Assembly (NCBI GenBank): GCA_963760935.1
Contig: CAVXFB010000005.1
Location: 97,634-161,633 of the forward strand
Source: CAVXFB01 sp963760935
Lineage (GTDB): Bacteria; Planctomycetota; Planctomycetia; Pirellulales; Thermoguttaceae
Reading direction: 5' to 3'
DNA: 64,000 bases
Shown here: positions 47,366 to 56,352 of the stretch, in pieces
Position numbering within the stretch: the stretch's first letter is position 1
How the letters are laid out: each line of letters opens with the position of its first letter
The notes under the pieces: generated by a model
Databases searched by the model: none
Told to the model about the DNA's origin: nothing
The model's input: the letters and a program-made list of their open reading frames with translations, nothing else
Translations under genes and position numbers: made by a program

Positions 47366-47817
47366 TCTACGAGGATTTGATGCCAACCAAGTCGAACCGT
47401 CCAGTGACTTCGAACCCATTCCTGCGGGCAAATACCTGGCGGTAATCACCGAAACGGAGATGAAGCCAACGAAGAGCGGCGCCGGCAGTTATCTGCAATT
47501 AACTTTTCAGATCATCGAAGGCGCAGCACAAGAACCGCCTGCTGTGGGCGCGACTGAACCTCAACAACCCGAATGCGACTGCGGTGCAGATCGCCAAAGG
47601 GGAATTGTCTGCCATCTGTCGGGCGGTCGGCGTGTTGGCGCCTGGCGACAGCACCGAGTTGCACAACCTGCCGTTGGTGATCCACGTTCGTTGTAAGAAG
47701 CGGCCCGACACTGGGGAGCTGACCAACGAGATCAAGGGATACGCGAAGAAAGATTCGCCGCCGCCAGCCGCACAGCCGGCGGTGGCAAACAGCACGGCAC
47801 CCTGGAAGAGGTCGTGA
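47358..47817 (+). CDS. DUF669 phage protein, one frameshift
   Basis: About 153 residues when reconstructed. The N-terminus (MADLRGFDANQVEPSSDFEP, then KYLAVITETEMKPTKSGAGS, YLQLTFQIIEG) and the part after the frame change near 47522 (QHKNRLLWARLNLNNPNATA then VQIAKGELSAICRAVG) match DUF669, a family tied to phage recombination/ssDNA handling. It ends in a Pro/Ala-rich tail (YAKKDSPPPAAQPAVANSTA). The stop shares a base with the rusA start. Confidence 0.8.
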
Positions 47818-48161
47818 TGCTTCAGTTCGAGCTGCCCTATCCGCCGTCCATCAATCATTACTGGCGTCGGGTAGGGCCGCGAACGCTCATTAGCCGCGAG
47901 GGTCGCCGATTCCGCGAACGCGTATTGGCGATCCTCGCGGCGATGAGGATCCGGCCGCTTGACGGTCGCCTGGCGGTGCATGTCGAGGTGTTTCCGCCCG
48001 ACAACCGCCGCAGGGATGTTGACAACGTTTTCAAGGCCTTACTCGATGCGATGCAGCATGGCGGGGCCTATGGCGACGACAGCCAGATCGTGCGTCTCTC
48101 CATCGAGAAACAGAGGCCCGTCGAGGGTGGCAAGACCATCGTCCGAATTGAGAAGCTTTGA
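47817..48161 (+). CDS. rusA: RusA-family Holliday junction resolvase
   Basis: An endonuclease of 114 residues that cuts four-way DNA junctions. The N-terminus MLQFELPYPPSINHYWRRVG, the acidic active-site pattern RRRDVDNVFKALLDAMQ and the following YGDDSQIVRLSIEKQR are typical of RusA. The length is normal (about 120). It lies between DUF669 and the helicase gene with minimal spacing. Confidence 0.93.
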   Translation: MLQFELPYPPSINHYWRRVGPRTLISREGRRFRERVLAILAAMRIRPLDGRLAVHVEVFPPDNRRRDVDNVFKALLDAMQHGGAYGDDSQIVRLSIEKQRPVEGGKTIVRIEKL

Positions 48162-49850
48162 ATGATCACCTTGCGTTCGTATCAAGAAGCCGCCAAGGCG
48201 GCCATCTACGACCATCTGCGTACGCGGGATGACAATCCGTGTGCGGTCCTGCCAACAGCATCAGGCAAGACCCCGCTGATCGCCTCCATCTGCAAGGATG
48301 CCGCCGGCCCATGGAACGGACGCGTGCTGATCCTGGCGCATGTGAAGGAACTCTTGGAACAGGCGACCGAGAAGCTCAACATCATCTGCCCGGAGGTGAA
48401 GTATGGGGTCTACTCGGCCGGACTGAAGCGACGGGAAACCGAGCATTCGGTGATCGTGGCAGGAATCCAGTCCGTCTATCGCCGGGCGTGTGAACTGGAT
48501 GCCTTCGACCTGATCATTATCGACGAGGCCCACTTGATCCCGCCGGATGGCGAGGGCATGTATCAGCAATTCCTGGCCGACGCCAGGGTGATCAACCCTC
48601 GTGTGCGGACTATTGGCCTGACGGCCACGCCGTTCCGGTTGAAGTCCGGAATGATCTGTGGTCCGGAGAACATTCTCAATCACGTTTGCTACGAGGTGGG
48701 TGTAAAGGAACTGATCCGCGACGGCTATTTGTGTCGCCTGGTGACCAAGGCAGGCATGCAAAAGGCTGACACCAGTGGTCTTCATGTTCGCGCCGGCGAG
48801 TTTGTGGCCGGCGAGGTTGAAGACTTGATGGACGAGGATGGATTGGTGATCGCCGCCTGCGCGGAGATTGTCGGGCTGACACACGACCGTCGTTCGTGCC
48901 TCCTCTTCGCCTCTGGCGTAAAGCACGGGCAGCACATCGCTAAGGTGCTGCAGGAGGTGAGTGGGCGGGAGTGCGGCTTCGTCTGTGGCGACACTCCCAC
49001 CAACGAGCGCGACGAACTGCTGGGGCGGTTCAAAGCCGGTGATCTTAAGTACCTGGCCAACGTCAACGTCCTGACCACTGGCTTTGACGCGCCAAACATC
49101 GACTGCGTTGCGCTCTTGCGGCCAACGATGTCGCCGGGCCTGTTTTACCAGATGTGTGGCCGCGGCTTCCGTCTGCATCCAAACAAGCAAGACTGCCTTG
49201 TCCTCGATTTCGGCGGCAATGTGCTTCGGCATGGCCCGGTCGATCAGATTCGCGTTAAGGACCACATCCCCAGCGGCAACGGTGAGGCGCCGGCCAAGGA
49301 ATGTCCCGAGTGCCATTCGGTGATCGCCGCCGGCTACGCCGTCTGCCCCGACTGCGGGTTTGAGTTTCCGCCGCCCGATCGACAGAAGCACGATGCCAGG
49401 GCATCGGAGGCCGGCATCCTCTCGGGCCAAGTAACCGACACGGAGTACGAGGTGCAGGACGTCACCTACAGCGTTCATGCAAAACGCGGCGCACCGGATG
49501 GCGCGCCGAGGTCAATGCGGGTCGAGTACCGGCTGGGGCTCAATCACTGGCAGCGGGAATTCATCTGCTTCGAACACGACGGCTACGCCAGGCAAAAAGC
49601 CATCCAGTGGTGGCGACGTCGATCGCCCGACCCGATACCCGACACGGCGGAGCGAGCGGTGGAGATCGCCGAGGGTGGCGGCGTCGCCCACACCGAGAAG
49701 ATCACCGTCCGCGATGTCGCCGGCGAGAAGTACGACACCGTCGTGGGCCACAAGTTGGGGCCAATGCCCGAGCCAATTCCGGCCGGCGACTTTCAGTACA
49801 TACGACCCGGACGAAATCCCCTTCTGACCGGCCAGGAGCAATACGATTGA
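48162..49850 (+). CDS. Superfamily 2 DEAD/DEAH-box helicase with zinc ribbon
   Basis: A phage-type DNA helicase of 562 residues. Motif I is AVLPTASGKTPLIASI, motif II LIIIDEAHLIPPDG, motif III LTATPFR, motif V NVLTTGFDAPNIDCVALLRP and motif VI YQMCGRGFRLHPNKQDC. A zinc ribbon (CPECHSVIAAGYAVCPDCGF) follows at about residues 385-405, then a C-terminal domain of about 150 residues. It is intact and coupled to the primase gene by a start/stop overlap. Confidence 0.92.
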   Translation: MITLRSYQEAAKAAIYDHLRTRDDNPCAVLPTASGKTPLIASICKDAAGPWNGRVLILAHVKELLEQATEKLNIICPEVKYGVYSAGLKRRETEHSVIVAGIQSVYRRACELDAFDLIIIDEAHLIPPDGEGMYQQFLADARVINPRVRTIGLTATPFRLKSGMICGPENILNHVCYEVGVKELIRDGYLCRLVTKAGMQKADTSGLHVRAGEFVAGEVEDLMDEDGLVIAACAEIVGLTHDRRSCLLFASGVKHGQHIAKVLQEVSGRECGFVCGDTPTNERDELLGRFKAGDLKYLANVNVLTTGFDAPNIDCVALLRPTMSPGLFYQMCGRGFRLHPNKQDCLVLDFGGNVLRHGPVDQIRVKDHIPSGNGEAPAKECPECHSVIAAGYAVCPDCGFEFPPPDRQKHDARASEAGILSGQVTDTEYEVQDVTYSVHAKRGAPDGAPRSMRVEYRLGLNHWQREFICFEHDGYARQKAIQWWRRRSPDPIPDTAERAVEIAEGGGVAHTEKITVRDVAGEKYDTVVGHKLGPMPEPIPAGDFQYIRPGRNPLLTGQEQYD

Positions 49851-52105
49851 GCGACATTGCTAATGCGTACCGCCGAGCTGGCCTGTGCGTACTGCCCGCG
49901 ATCCTCAAGGAGAAGCGGCCGGCGCTATCGGCGTGGAAGCAATACCAGACACGGCTGCCGACCGAGCGGCAGATTGGCACGTGGTTCGCCGACGACACGC
50001 CGCTCTGTCTTCTGACGGGGGCCGCCTCGGGGAACCTCGAGCTGCTGGACTTCGATTTTGAAGCCGAGTTGTTCAAAGCGTGGGCTGAATTGGTCAACGC
50101 CGAGGCGCCGGGCCTCATGGACCGGCTCGTCATGGAACGGTCGCAGTCCGGCGGGCGCCACGTCGTCTACCGCTGCGAGGCGCCGATTCCCGGCAACTTG
50201 AAGCTCGCACAGCGGATCGTCGAGACGCCGGACGGAAACGACGTCATCATCGTCGGCAAGCATTGCCGTCCCCGCCGCGTCGGCGACCACTACGAGGTCG
50301 TTTGCACGCTCATCGAGACCCGTGGCGAGGGCGGCCTGTTCCTGTGCCACCCGACGCCCGGCTACACGCTGGAACAGGGCGTTCTCGAAAGCGTGCCCGT
50401 TTTGACCGAGGCCGAGAGGACGATCCTGATCGAGGCCGCCTGCGCGCTCAATGAGGTGATCCCCGCCGTGGCGCCATCGATCGACGCGACGGAGATGTCC
50501 GGGCGCCCCGGCGACGATTTCAACCAGCGTGGTGATGTTCGTGCCGTGCTTGAACGCCACAGCTGGACCTGTGTGCGTCTCGGTGACAATGAGTGTTGGC
50601 GCCGGCCGGGCAAGGATCGTGGCTGGAGTGCCACACTGCGCGACCGCGTGTTCTACGTCTTCTCGTCCAACGCGGCACCGTTCGAATCGAATCGGGCCTA
50701 CGCCCCCTTCAGTGTCTACGCCTTGCTCGAACATAGCGGTGACTTCACGGCCGCAGCGGCGGCGCTTCGGGCTGAGGGCTTCGGCAGCGATAGTGACACT
50801 GGCGGCGTCGATATCTCCGCGCTGGTGTCGAACCTCGTGGCTCCGCCCGCTGATCGAAGTCCGGCAGCCCTCGATCCTGGGCCGATCCCCGAACGCCTTT
50901 TCCATGTGCCTGGCTTCATCGAGCGGGTGATGGCCTTCACGATGGCCAACGCGCCGTACCCGAACATCGGCTTGGCGTTTTGCGGCGCAATGGCCCTGCA
51001 GTCGTTCCTGGCCGGTCGAAAGGTCTGCACGCCCGGCGATCTGCGTCCCAACCTGTATCTATTGGCGCTGGCCAGCAGCGGAACCGGCAAGGATTTTCCC
51101 CGGAAGGTCAATTCGCGCCTGCTCTTCGAAGTGGGGCTCGTCGGGGCCGTGGGCGACAAGTTCGCCAGCGGCGAGGGAATCCAGGACGCGCTGGTCCGCA
51201 GCAACGCCATGCTGTTCCAGAACGACGAGATGGATGGCGTCTTGCGGCAGATCAATCTCGATCGCGAAAACCGCCGCGAATCGATCCCCAACATCCTGTT
51301 GACGCTCTACACGTCAGCCAACGACGTGTATCCGATCCGCGTGAAGGCCGGGCAGAAGGAGACGGTCCACGTCGACCAGCCGCATCTGACGCTCTTTGGC
51401 ACGGCCACGCCGCAGTACTTCTACGAGTCGCTGTCACAGCGGATGCTCACCAACGGATTCTTCGCTCGCATGATGGTCGTCGATGTCGGTAAGCGCGGTG
51501 CCGGTCAGACGCCCGGCTCGGCCAGACATCTGCCGGATTCGGTCGTCGGCACCGCACGCTGGTGGGCCGAGTATCAGCCGGCCACCGGCAATCTGCAAAA
51601 TGCCCATCCAGAACCGCGTGTCGTGCCGTTTGAGCCCGAAGCAGCCCGGGCCATTGAGCAACTACAGCGTATCACGGAGGCGGAATACGACCGGGCCGAG
51701 GGAACCAAGGATGAAGTCGCCCGCACTGCCTGGAGCCGGACGTGCGAGAACGCCACAAAGCTGGCGCTAGTCTACGCCTGCAGCGAAAACCACGAAGATC
51801 CGGTGATCGGCCTGCCGGCCGTTCAGTGGGCGACGGAGTTCGCCATGCACCAGACGCGTCGCCAGCTCTTCCTGGCCGCCACGTACGTAGCCGAGAACCC
51901 GTTTCACGCTGAGTGCCTGAAGCTGCTGCGCAAGCTCAGGGAGGCGCCAGAACAGCAAATGCAAAGGCAGCACCTGCTCCGGGCGATGCGGTGCAAGGCC
52001 GCCGACTTTGACCAGATCGTTGGCACGCTTTTGCAGCAGGGCGACGTCGTGTCGGTGCAGATTTCCACTCGTACCAAGGCCGCTCAGGGGTATCGACTGT
52101 CATGA
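49847..52105 (+). CDS. Primase/polymerase (prim-pol N-domain) fused to DUF3987 helicase-like region
   Basis: A replication protein of 752 residues. The start is a TTG at 49847 with AGGAG eight bases upstream, giving MSDIANAYRRAGLCVLPAIL; it overlaps the helicase stop. The prim-pol domain has LELLDFDFEAELFKAWAELV (acidic metal ligands) and SQSGGRHVVYRCEAPIPGNL. From about residue 340 a DUF3987-type ATPase region has LYLLALASSGTGKDFPRKVN (Walker A-like) and AMLFQNDEMDGVLRQINLDR. It ends in a winged-helix-like segment. It should prime element replication; the candidate origin follows directly. Confidence 0.88.
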   Translation: MSDIANAYRRAGLCVLPAILKEKRPALSAWKQYQTRLPTERQIGTWFADDTPLCLLTGAASGNLELLDFDFEAELFKAWAELVNAEAPGLMDRLVMERSQSGGRHVVYRCEAPIPGNLKLAQRIVETPDGNDVIIVGKHCRPRRVGDHYEVVCTLIETRGEGGLFLCHPTPGYTLEQGVLESVPVLTEAERTILIEAACALNEVIPAVAPSIDATEMSGRPGDDFNQRGDVRAVLERHSWTCVRLGDNECWRRPGKDRGWSATLRDRVFYVFSSNAAPFESNRAYAPFSVYALLEHSGDFTAAAAALRAEGFGSDSDTGGVDISALVSNLVAPPADRSPAALDPGPIPERLFHVPGFIERVMAFTMANAPYPNIGLAFCGAMALQSFLAGRKVCTPGDLRPNLYLLALASSGTGKDFPRKVNSRLLFEVGLVGAVGDKFASGEGIQDALVRSNAMLFQNDEMDGVLRQINLDRENRRESIPNILLTLYTSANDVYPIRVKAGQKETVHVDQPHLTLFGTATPQYFYESLSQRMLTNGFFARMMVVDVGKRGAGQTPGSARHLPDSVVGTARWWAEYQPATGNLQNAHPEPRVVPFEPEAARAIEQLQRITEAEYDRAEGTKDEVARTAWSRTCENATKLALVYACSENHEDPVIGLPAVQWATEFAMHQTRRQLFLAATYVAENPFHAECLKLLRKLREAPEQQMQRQHLLRAMRCKAADFDQIVGTLLQQGDVVSVQISTRTKAAQGYRLS

Positions 52106-52121
52106 TCGCGGCCAAACGAAA

Positions 52122-52375
52122 CACTTCACGAATCCTTCGTAATCCTTCACGGCGCAGTGAAGGATTTGGGCTGTCGGTCCTGCAAATCAGATCGATCGGT
52201 GGCCGAAATGGTGAATCCGTCACGAATCCTTCACGGGTCCGCGTGAAGGATTTGGGAAGACGTAAGTCTATAAATAATAGATATATATCTCTCTCTTCTA
52301 TAAATACTTCACGCTCCCCCGCCCCTGCCCGCGCGATGCGTGTGCGCACGCGTGAGGGGGTCTGTGAAGGATTGG
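52122..52375. other. Candidate replication origin: TGAAGGATT iterons around an AT-rich stretch
   Basis: Seven copies or near copies of the unit AATCCTTCAC / GTGAAGGATT occur in about 250 bases. Two form hairpins: AATCCTTCAC-N6-GTGAAGGATT at 52141-52166 and AATCCTTCAC-N8-GTGAAGGATT at 52225-52252. Others are at 52123-52138, 52214-52224, 52304-52312 and 52364-52373. Between them 52267-52311 is very AT-rich (TCTATAAATAATAGATATAT...), in a GC-rich genome. Placement right after the primase gene fits a phage origin. The ORF crossing it is Arg/Ser-rich and not protein-like. Confidence 0.6.
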
Positions 52376-52671
52376 CGAGACGGATTCGATCTACATCGTC
52401 CGTTCGGCAACGCCATTCGCTTCGCCGACGGTTGCACACGTTGGCCCGTGTTGGCCAGGGCGACGCGGTTGCACCAACGTTCCCCTCTCGTTGCCCAACG
52501 CAACGTGTCGCCACACGGTGGCCCACGTGCGATCTGCCAGTGTGGCAGACGAATAGGTACTTCCCGGAACTTTCACGGCGCGATTGGCCCGCGGGAACAG
52601 GCACCAAGCTAACCACAGTTTGTTTTGCTTGTCCGACTAGAAACCAGAACCACATTCAGAAAGGAAAAGCC
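52376..52671. other. Gene-free stretch with palindromes after the candidate origin
   Basis: About 295 bases. It contains a perfect palindrome TCTGCCA-GTG-TGGCAGA at 52533-52549 and a smaller GCCAC-ACG-GTGGC at 52510-52522, whose half-sites recall the array at 44542-44590. The 52430-52500 part has several GTTGCAC/CAACGT repeats. No gene is supported; it may be regulatory for the next operon. Confidence 0.4.
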
Positions 52672-52833
52672 ATGTCGGAGTCTACCCATCTTGACTCGTC
52701 GTCGACCACGCATCGCCACCACATCTGGCATTCCATCGTCGCCCCAACGGCGCGTGCAATAGAGCGCTTCATGTGGCGAATGGCGTGGTTCGGTCTGTTC
52801 GTCTGGATTCTGCTTCACTGTCATCACGCCTAA
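52672..52833 (+). CDS. Small single-span membrane protein (53 residues)
   Basis: Begins MSESTHLDSSSTTHRHHIWH and has one hydrophobic C-terminal segment (MAWFGLFVWILLHCHHA). The AAGGAAAAG stretch before the ATG at 52672 is a good ribosome site. It lies 11 bases before the methyltransferase gene. No family recognised; the small size and single membrane span are compatible with a regulatory or lysis-related peptide, but nothing proves it. Confidence 0.55.
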   Translation: MSESTHLDSSSTTHRHHIWHSIVAPTARAIERFMWRMAWFGLFVWILLHCHHA

Positions 52834-52844
52834 GGAGACACAGC

Positions 52845-54173
52845 ATGCACATCGAAATGCGTCCGATTACGGATATCCGACCCTATGAGAACAATCCCCG
52901 CCAAAACGATGCGGCCGTCGATGCCGTGGCGGAGTCGATTCGCCAGTTCGGCTTTCGACAGCCAATCGTCGTCGACACCGACGGGGTGATCATCTGTGGC
53001 CACACCCGATTCAAAGCCGCCCAGAAGCTGGGGCTGACGGAGGTGCCGGTTCACGTGGCAATGGACCTGTCGCCAGAGAAGATCAAGGCGTACCGCATCG
53101 CCGACAACAAGACGGCGGACCTAGCGGTGTGGGACTACGAGCTGCTGCCGATCGAACTATCGGCCCTCCAGGAGATGGACTTTGACCTGGAACTGCTCGG
53201 CTTTTCCAAGGATGACCTGGCGAAGATCTTCGACCCCGGCGTGAAGGAAGGCCTGACGGATCCGGACGAGGTGCCCGAGCCGCCCGACGACGCAATTACC
53301 CAGCCGGGCGACCTGTGGATTCTCGGCGATCACCGGTTGCTCTGCGGCGATAGCAGCAATCCCGAGCACGTTGATCGGCTGTTGACCGGTGCCACGATCC
53401 ACTTGGTGAACACTGATCCGCCGTACAACGTGAAGGTTGAACCTCGCAGCAACAACGCCATCGCCGCCGGGAACAGCTCTTTCACGAACTACCATCACCA
53501 ACAACTTGACCTGGCTCGGCACCCGGAGAAATCGAAACCGACCCACAAGCAGATGCGGGCGAAGGACCGACCGCTGGCCAACGACTTCGTTTCAGACGAG
53601 GCGTTTGAGTCGATGCTGCTCGCCTGGTTTGGGAACATGGCCCGGGTGCTGGAGCCTGGCCGGAGTTTCTATATCTGGGGTGGCTATGCCAACTGCGGCA
53701 ACTACCCGCCGGCCTTGAAGGCCAGCAAGATGTACTTCGCCCAAGCGATCATCTGGGACAAAGAACATCCGGTGTTGACTCGCAAGGACTTCATGGCGGC
53801 GCACGAGTGGTGCTTCTATGGGTGGAAGGAGGGCGCTGGTCACAAGTTCTACGGGCCAAACAACGCCACCGATCTCTGGCACGTCAAAAAGATCAATCCA
53901 AACAAGATGGTGCATTTGACCGAGAAGCCCGCCGAGTTGGCTGTGCGAGCGATGCAGTACTCATCTCTTGCTGGCGAGAACGTCTTGGACCTCTTCGGCG
54001 GCAGTGGCAGCACGCTCATCGCCGCCGAGCAGACGGGGCGGAAGGCGTTCCTCATGGAACTGGACCCGCCCTACTGCGACGTCATTGTCGAACGCTGGGA
54101 GAAGTTCACCGGCAAGAAGGCCGAGCGAGAGCCGGCCACGACACCCATCGAAGCCGTGGAGGCCAGCGCATGA
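52845..54173 (+). CDS. ParB/Srx-domain fused DNA methyltransferase (beta class)
   Basis: A protein of 442 residues. Residues 1 to about 110 form a ParB-like domain (MHIEMRPITDIRPYENNPRQ and VIICGHTRFKAAQKLG). The methyltransferase follows with motif IV TDPPYNV before the target-recognition part and motif I VLDLFGGSGSTLIAAEQTGR near the C-terminus, the beta-class order for N6-adenine or N4-cytosine enzymes. AAGGAG precedes the ATG at 52845. Solitary methylases of this build are common in phages and may protect DNA or mark it for packaging. Confidence 0.92.
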   Translation: MHIEMRPITDIRPYENNPRQNDAAVDAVAESIRQFGFRQPIVVDTDGVIICGHTRFKAAQKLGLTEVPVHVAMDLSPEKIKAYRIADNKTADLAVWDYELLPIELSALQEMDFDLELLGFSKDDLAKIFDPGVKEGLTDPDEVPEPPDDAITQPGDLWILGDHRLLCGDSSNPEHVDRLLTGATIHLVNTDPPYNVKVEPRSNNAIAAGNSSFTNYHHQQLDLARHPEKSKPTHKQMRAKDRPLANDFVSDEAFESMLLAWFGNMARVLEPGRSFYIWGGYANCGNYPPALKASKMYFAQAIIWDKEHPVLTRKDFMAAHEWCFYGWKEGAGHKFYGPNNATDLWHVKKINPNKMVHLTEKPAELAVRAMQYSSLAGENVLDLFGGSGSTLIAAEQTGRKAFLMELDPPYCDVIVERWEKFTGKKAEREPATTPIEAVEASA

Positions 54174-54529
54174 TCTACCTAGCATCACCCTTCTCGCATC
54201 CAGACGACGGCGTGCGTCAGCAACGCTTCGAGGCGGCCTGCCGCGCCGCGGCCGCACTGATTTGCCAAGGCAAGACCGTCTTTGCACCTATTGCGCACAG
54301 TTACGCGATCTGCGCCTACGGCGTTCCAGGCGATTGGCAGTTCTGGCAGCGGCATGACCGTCGCTACCTCGACGTATGTGACGAGGTCGTGGTGCTGATG
54401 CTCGACGGCTGGCGGGAGAGCGTCGGCGTCCAGGCCGAGATTGGCATTGCCCGCGAGTTGGGTAAGCCCGTCACGTTCCTCGCCGTCGTCGGACAGAGCC
54501 TAGAAAACCCCGGGCATGCCCAGGGCTAA
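54170..54529 (+). CDS. DUF1937 protein (nucleoside deoxyribosyltransferase-like fold)
   Basis: A protein of 119 residues beginning MIYLASPFSHPDDGVRQQRF, with IAHSYAICAYGVPGDWQFWQ and VCDEVVVLMLDGWRESVGVQ, EIGIARELGKPV. This is the Rossmann-like build of nucleoside 2-deoxyribosyltransferases, assigned to DUF1937. It overlaps the methyltransferase stop by ATGA. It may act on nucleotide pools, but the activity is unproven. Confidence 0.8.
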   Translation: MIYLASPFSHPDDGVRQQRFEAACRAAAALICQGKTVFAPIAHSYAICAYGVPGDWQFWQRHDRRYLDVCDEVVVLMLDGWRESVGVQAEIGIARELGKPVTFLAVVGQSLENPGHAQG

Positions 54530-54553
54530 AGGAAAGGCGGGTTGCGAATGGGT

Positions 54554-54799
54554 CTACGGATTGGAGAACACGCCTTGGTCGAAGGGCAACGCATCGATGG
54601 TGGCCTGCGGAATGATGTTCTTGCGGGGTCTTCCCGGCGGCCGTTGCAGCGCGGCGAACCGTGCCAGTTCACTCTCCGTGATGCCGTAGGTGTTGCCGAT
54701 TTTGATCGTCTCGATCCGCCCCCGCAGGCACAGCAAGCGGACCCGGCTGGGATCAACATGCAAAATGGCCGCCGCCTCTGTGGTCGTAAAGTATCGCAT
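54554..54799 (-). CDS. Small MerR/excisionase-type HTH protein
   Basis: A protein of 81 residues starting MRYFTTTEAAAILHVDPSRV, with LRGRIETIKIGNTYGITESE, the helix-turn-helix plus wing of excisionase/AlpA-like proteins. The ATG at 54799 lies four bases after the end of the amidotransferase gene, so it is the last gene of the minus-strand operon. It could be the excision factor of the element or the operon's regulator. Confidence 0.75.
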   Translation of the reverse strand: MRYFTTTEAAAILHVDPSRVRLLCLRGRIETIKIGNTYGITESELARFAALQRPPGRPRKNIIPQATIDALPFDQGVFSNP

Positions 54800-54802
54800 T
54801 GT

Positions 54803-55479
54803 TCACCTCGCGATCGAATAGGCTTCGTGCTGAAGTTCGCCGTCACGGTACGCCAACACGCCAGCGTAGTCGTCCCGCAGCGATATGACCTGCCCCGGCA
54901 ACTGCTCGGGCAGGCTGGCGAAGTAGTATCCGCCGCCCGTCTCGCCAAAACAGAGCGGGTTGCCGCTACGCACGATCAGCAGGCGGGCCGGCTTCCGCCA
55001 GAGGCCCAAGATGGCCAACCGCCCCTCGGCCATCTCGGCCGCCCGTGCCGCTCGCAGCCCCAGGGCGCCGGGAAACCGGGCCATCAACAGCCCCAGAACC
55101 TCGCTGTCGCATTCGGTGCGCTTGGTCAACCGGTATTTCCGCACGAGATTGCCGTGGTTCTGCACGACGCCGTTGTGGACGAACCAGCCGCGGCCGGCCG
55201 GGTGGGGATGGTTGTTGCGGTTGTCCTCCGGCGCACCGTGCGTGGCCCAGCGGCAATGGCCGATCACCACCGCGGCGCCGCGGCAGGCGTCCACGTCGCC
55301 CAGGTTGGCCGTGGCCGGGCCGGGGCGTTTGAAGGTATGGATGAGCGCCGTCGCGTGCCAGCCACGCGAGTCCGAACGCGTGGTGGCCGCGACGTTGCGT
55401 CTCTACGGCAATCCGCCTGCAGGCGGGCCAGGTCGGGCCCGCGTCCGTTCTTGGTGATGAATCCGAATACTCCGCACAT
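54803..55479 (-). CDS. Class II glutamine amidotransferase, two frameshifts
   Basis: An Ntn-hydrolase of about 225 residues that would release ammonia from glutamine. It begins MCGVFGFITKNGRGPDLARL, with the catalytic Cys at position 2. After RLQA (near 55415) the frame moves to RIAVETQRRGHHAFGLAWLA, and near 55350 to IHTFKRPGPATANLGDVDAC. Then VIGHCRWATHGAPEDNRNNH and FVHNGVVQNHGNL carry the glutamine-binding motifs, and TECDSEVLGLLMARFPG follows. All three frames are used without further stops. It is 21 bases downstream of the amidoligase gene and probably supplies its ammonia or processes its substrate. Confidence 0.85.
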
Positions 55480-55500
55480 GGTTCTGCTTTCCTTTCTGCG

Positions 55501-56352
55501 TTAGGCTTGGGCGTCGTACTTCTTGGCCAGGCGGCGGAACTCGGCCTTGATCTCGTCCTGGGGAATCGCGTCGGAAATCCATCCGTACTGCTTGCCGCCG
55601 TGGATGCGGGCGTAGCCTTTGCCCCAGGCCAGGTAGCCCATCAGGCGTTCCGCCTCGCTCTGGCCGGGGCCGGCCTTCTTCCATCCGCCCGAAAGTGGCT
55701 TGGGGTTCCAGGTGGGCATCCGCTTGCCGGTCAAGGCCCGCTCGACCAATCCCAGGCACACCTGAACCCAGCCGACCACCTTCACCGGGCTAAGCGACCC
55801 CGAGAACACGCGGAACTCGACCGTGTCTTTCGTTCCGCGGGCGAGGTTCGTGAGGTTCAAGGCGTGGTAGCGATTGCGGTCGAGGTTTGGCTTGGCGGCT
55901 TTGTCGTTGCCGTACTTGCGTACGCCGCCGCAAAACGTGCCGCGTTCGCGGCTCTTCGAGCCGGTGATCGCGTAAAGACCCTTCTCGACGTAGGCGACGA
56001 TCGTGACCAAGCGGGCGAGCGCTTCGCTGGGCCAGTCGCGCTGCCACCCGCAATGGCAATGAACTCCCGTAGATCCGTTGACCCGATGGCCTTTGGCCTC
56101 GAGTGTGCGAAGGACCTCGGCGACTTGCGCGAGTCCGTCGGCCCCGCGCAGGATTGGGCTTACAATCTCGCACTTGTGTCCGCCGTTGCCGTTGTTGATC
56201 GAGCCGTCCGCTTCGGCGGTCCAGCCCGCGGGCAGGTATGGCACCTGGATCCCGTGCCTGTAGGATCCGATCCGCAGACCGTCGTTGCGGACCGCGCTGT
56301 CGGGGGCGATCGTCTCGATCTCTACTCCGAAGGTCAGGTCGTTGGCGTTCAT
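55501..56352 (-). CDS. Putative amidoligase (glutamine-synthetase/GCS-like fold)
   Basis: A protein of 283 residues. The N-terminal strand NDLTFGVEIETIAPDSA holds the metal-binding Glu pair. The active-site segments are HRVNGSTGVHCHCGWQRDWP and HALNLTNLARGTKDTVEFRV with FSGSLSP. This is the pattern of the amidoligase family related to glutamate-cysteine ligase and glutamine synthetase, which forms amide or peptide-like bonds using ATP. A neighbouring class II amidotransferase is a known association of the family. The target (cell wall, protein or small molecule) is unknown. GGAG precedes the ATG at 56352. Confidence 0.85.
   Translation of the reverse strand: MNANDLTFGVEIETIAPDSAVRNDGLRIGSYRHGIQVPYLPAGWTAEADGSINNGNGGHKCEIVSPILRGADGLAQVAEVLRTLEAKGHRVNGSTGVHCHCGWQRDWPSEALARLVTIVAYVEKGLYAITGSKSRERGTFCGGVRKYGNDKAAKPNLDRNRYHALNLTNLARGTKDTVEFRVFSGSLSPVKVVGWVQVCLGLVERALTGKRMPTWNPKPLSGGWKKAGPGQSEAERLMGYLAWGKGYARIHGGKQYGWISDAIPQDEIKAEFRRLAKKYDAQA

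Noticed and set aside
48261..49478. Minus-strand frame of 405 codons opposite the helicase
   Set aside because: Shadow of a gene with complete helicase motifs; no ribosome site or domain.
49925..50905. Minus-strand frame of 326 codons opposite the primase
   Set aside because: Shadow of the prim-pol/DUF3987 gene; no protein features of its own.
52102..52671. Coding frame running from the primase stop to the small membrane protein
   Set aside because: The translated part before 52672 is Arg/Ser-rich and crosses the iterons and AT-rich block; only the last 53 codons have a ribosome site and protein-like features.
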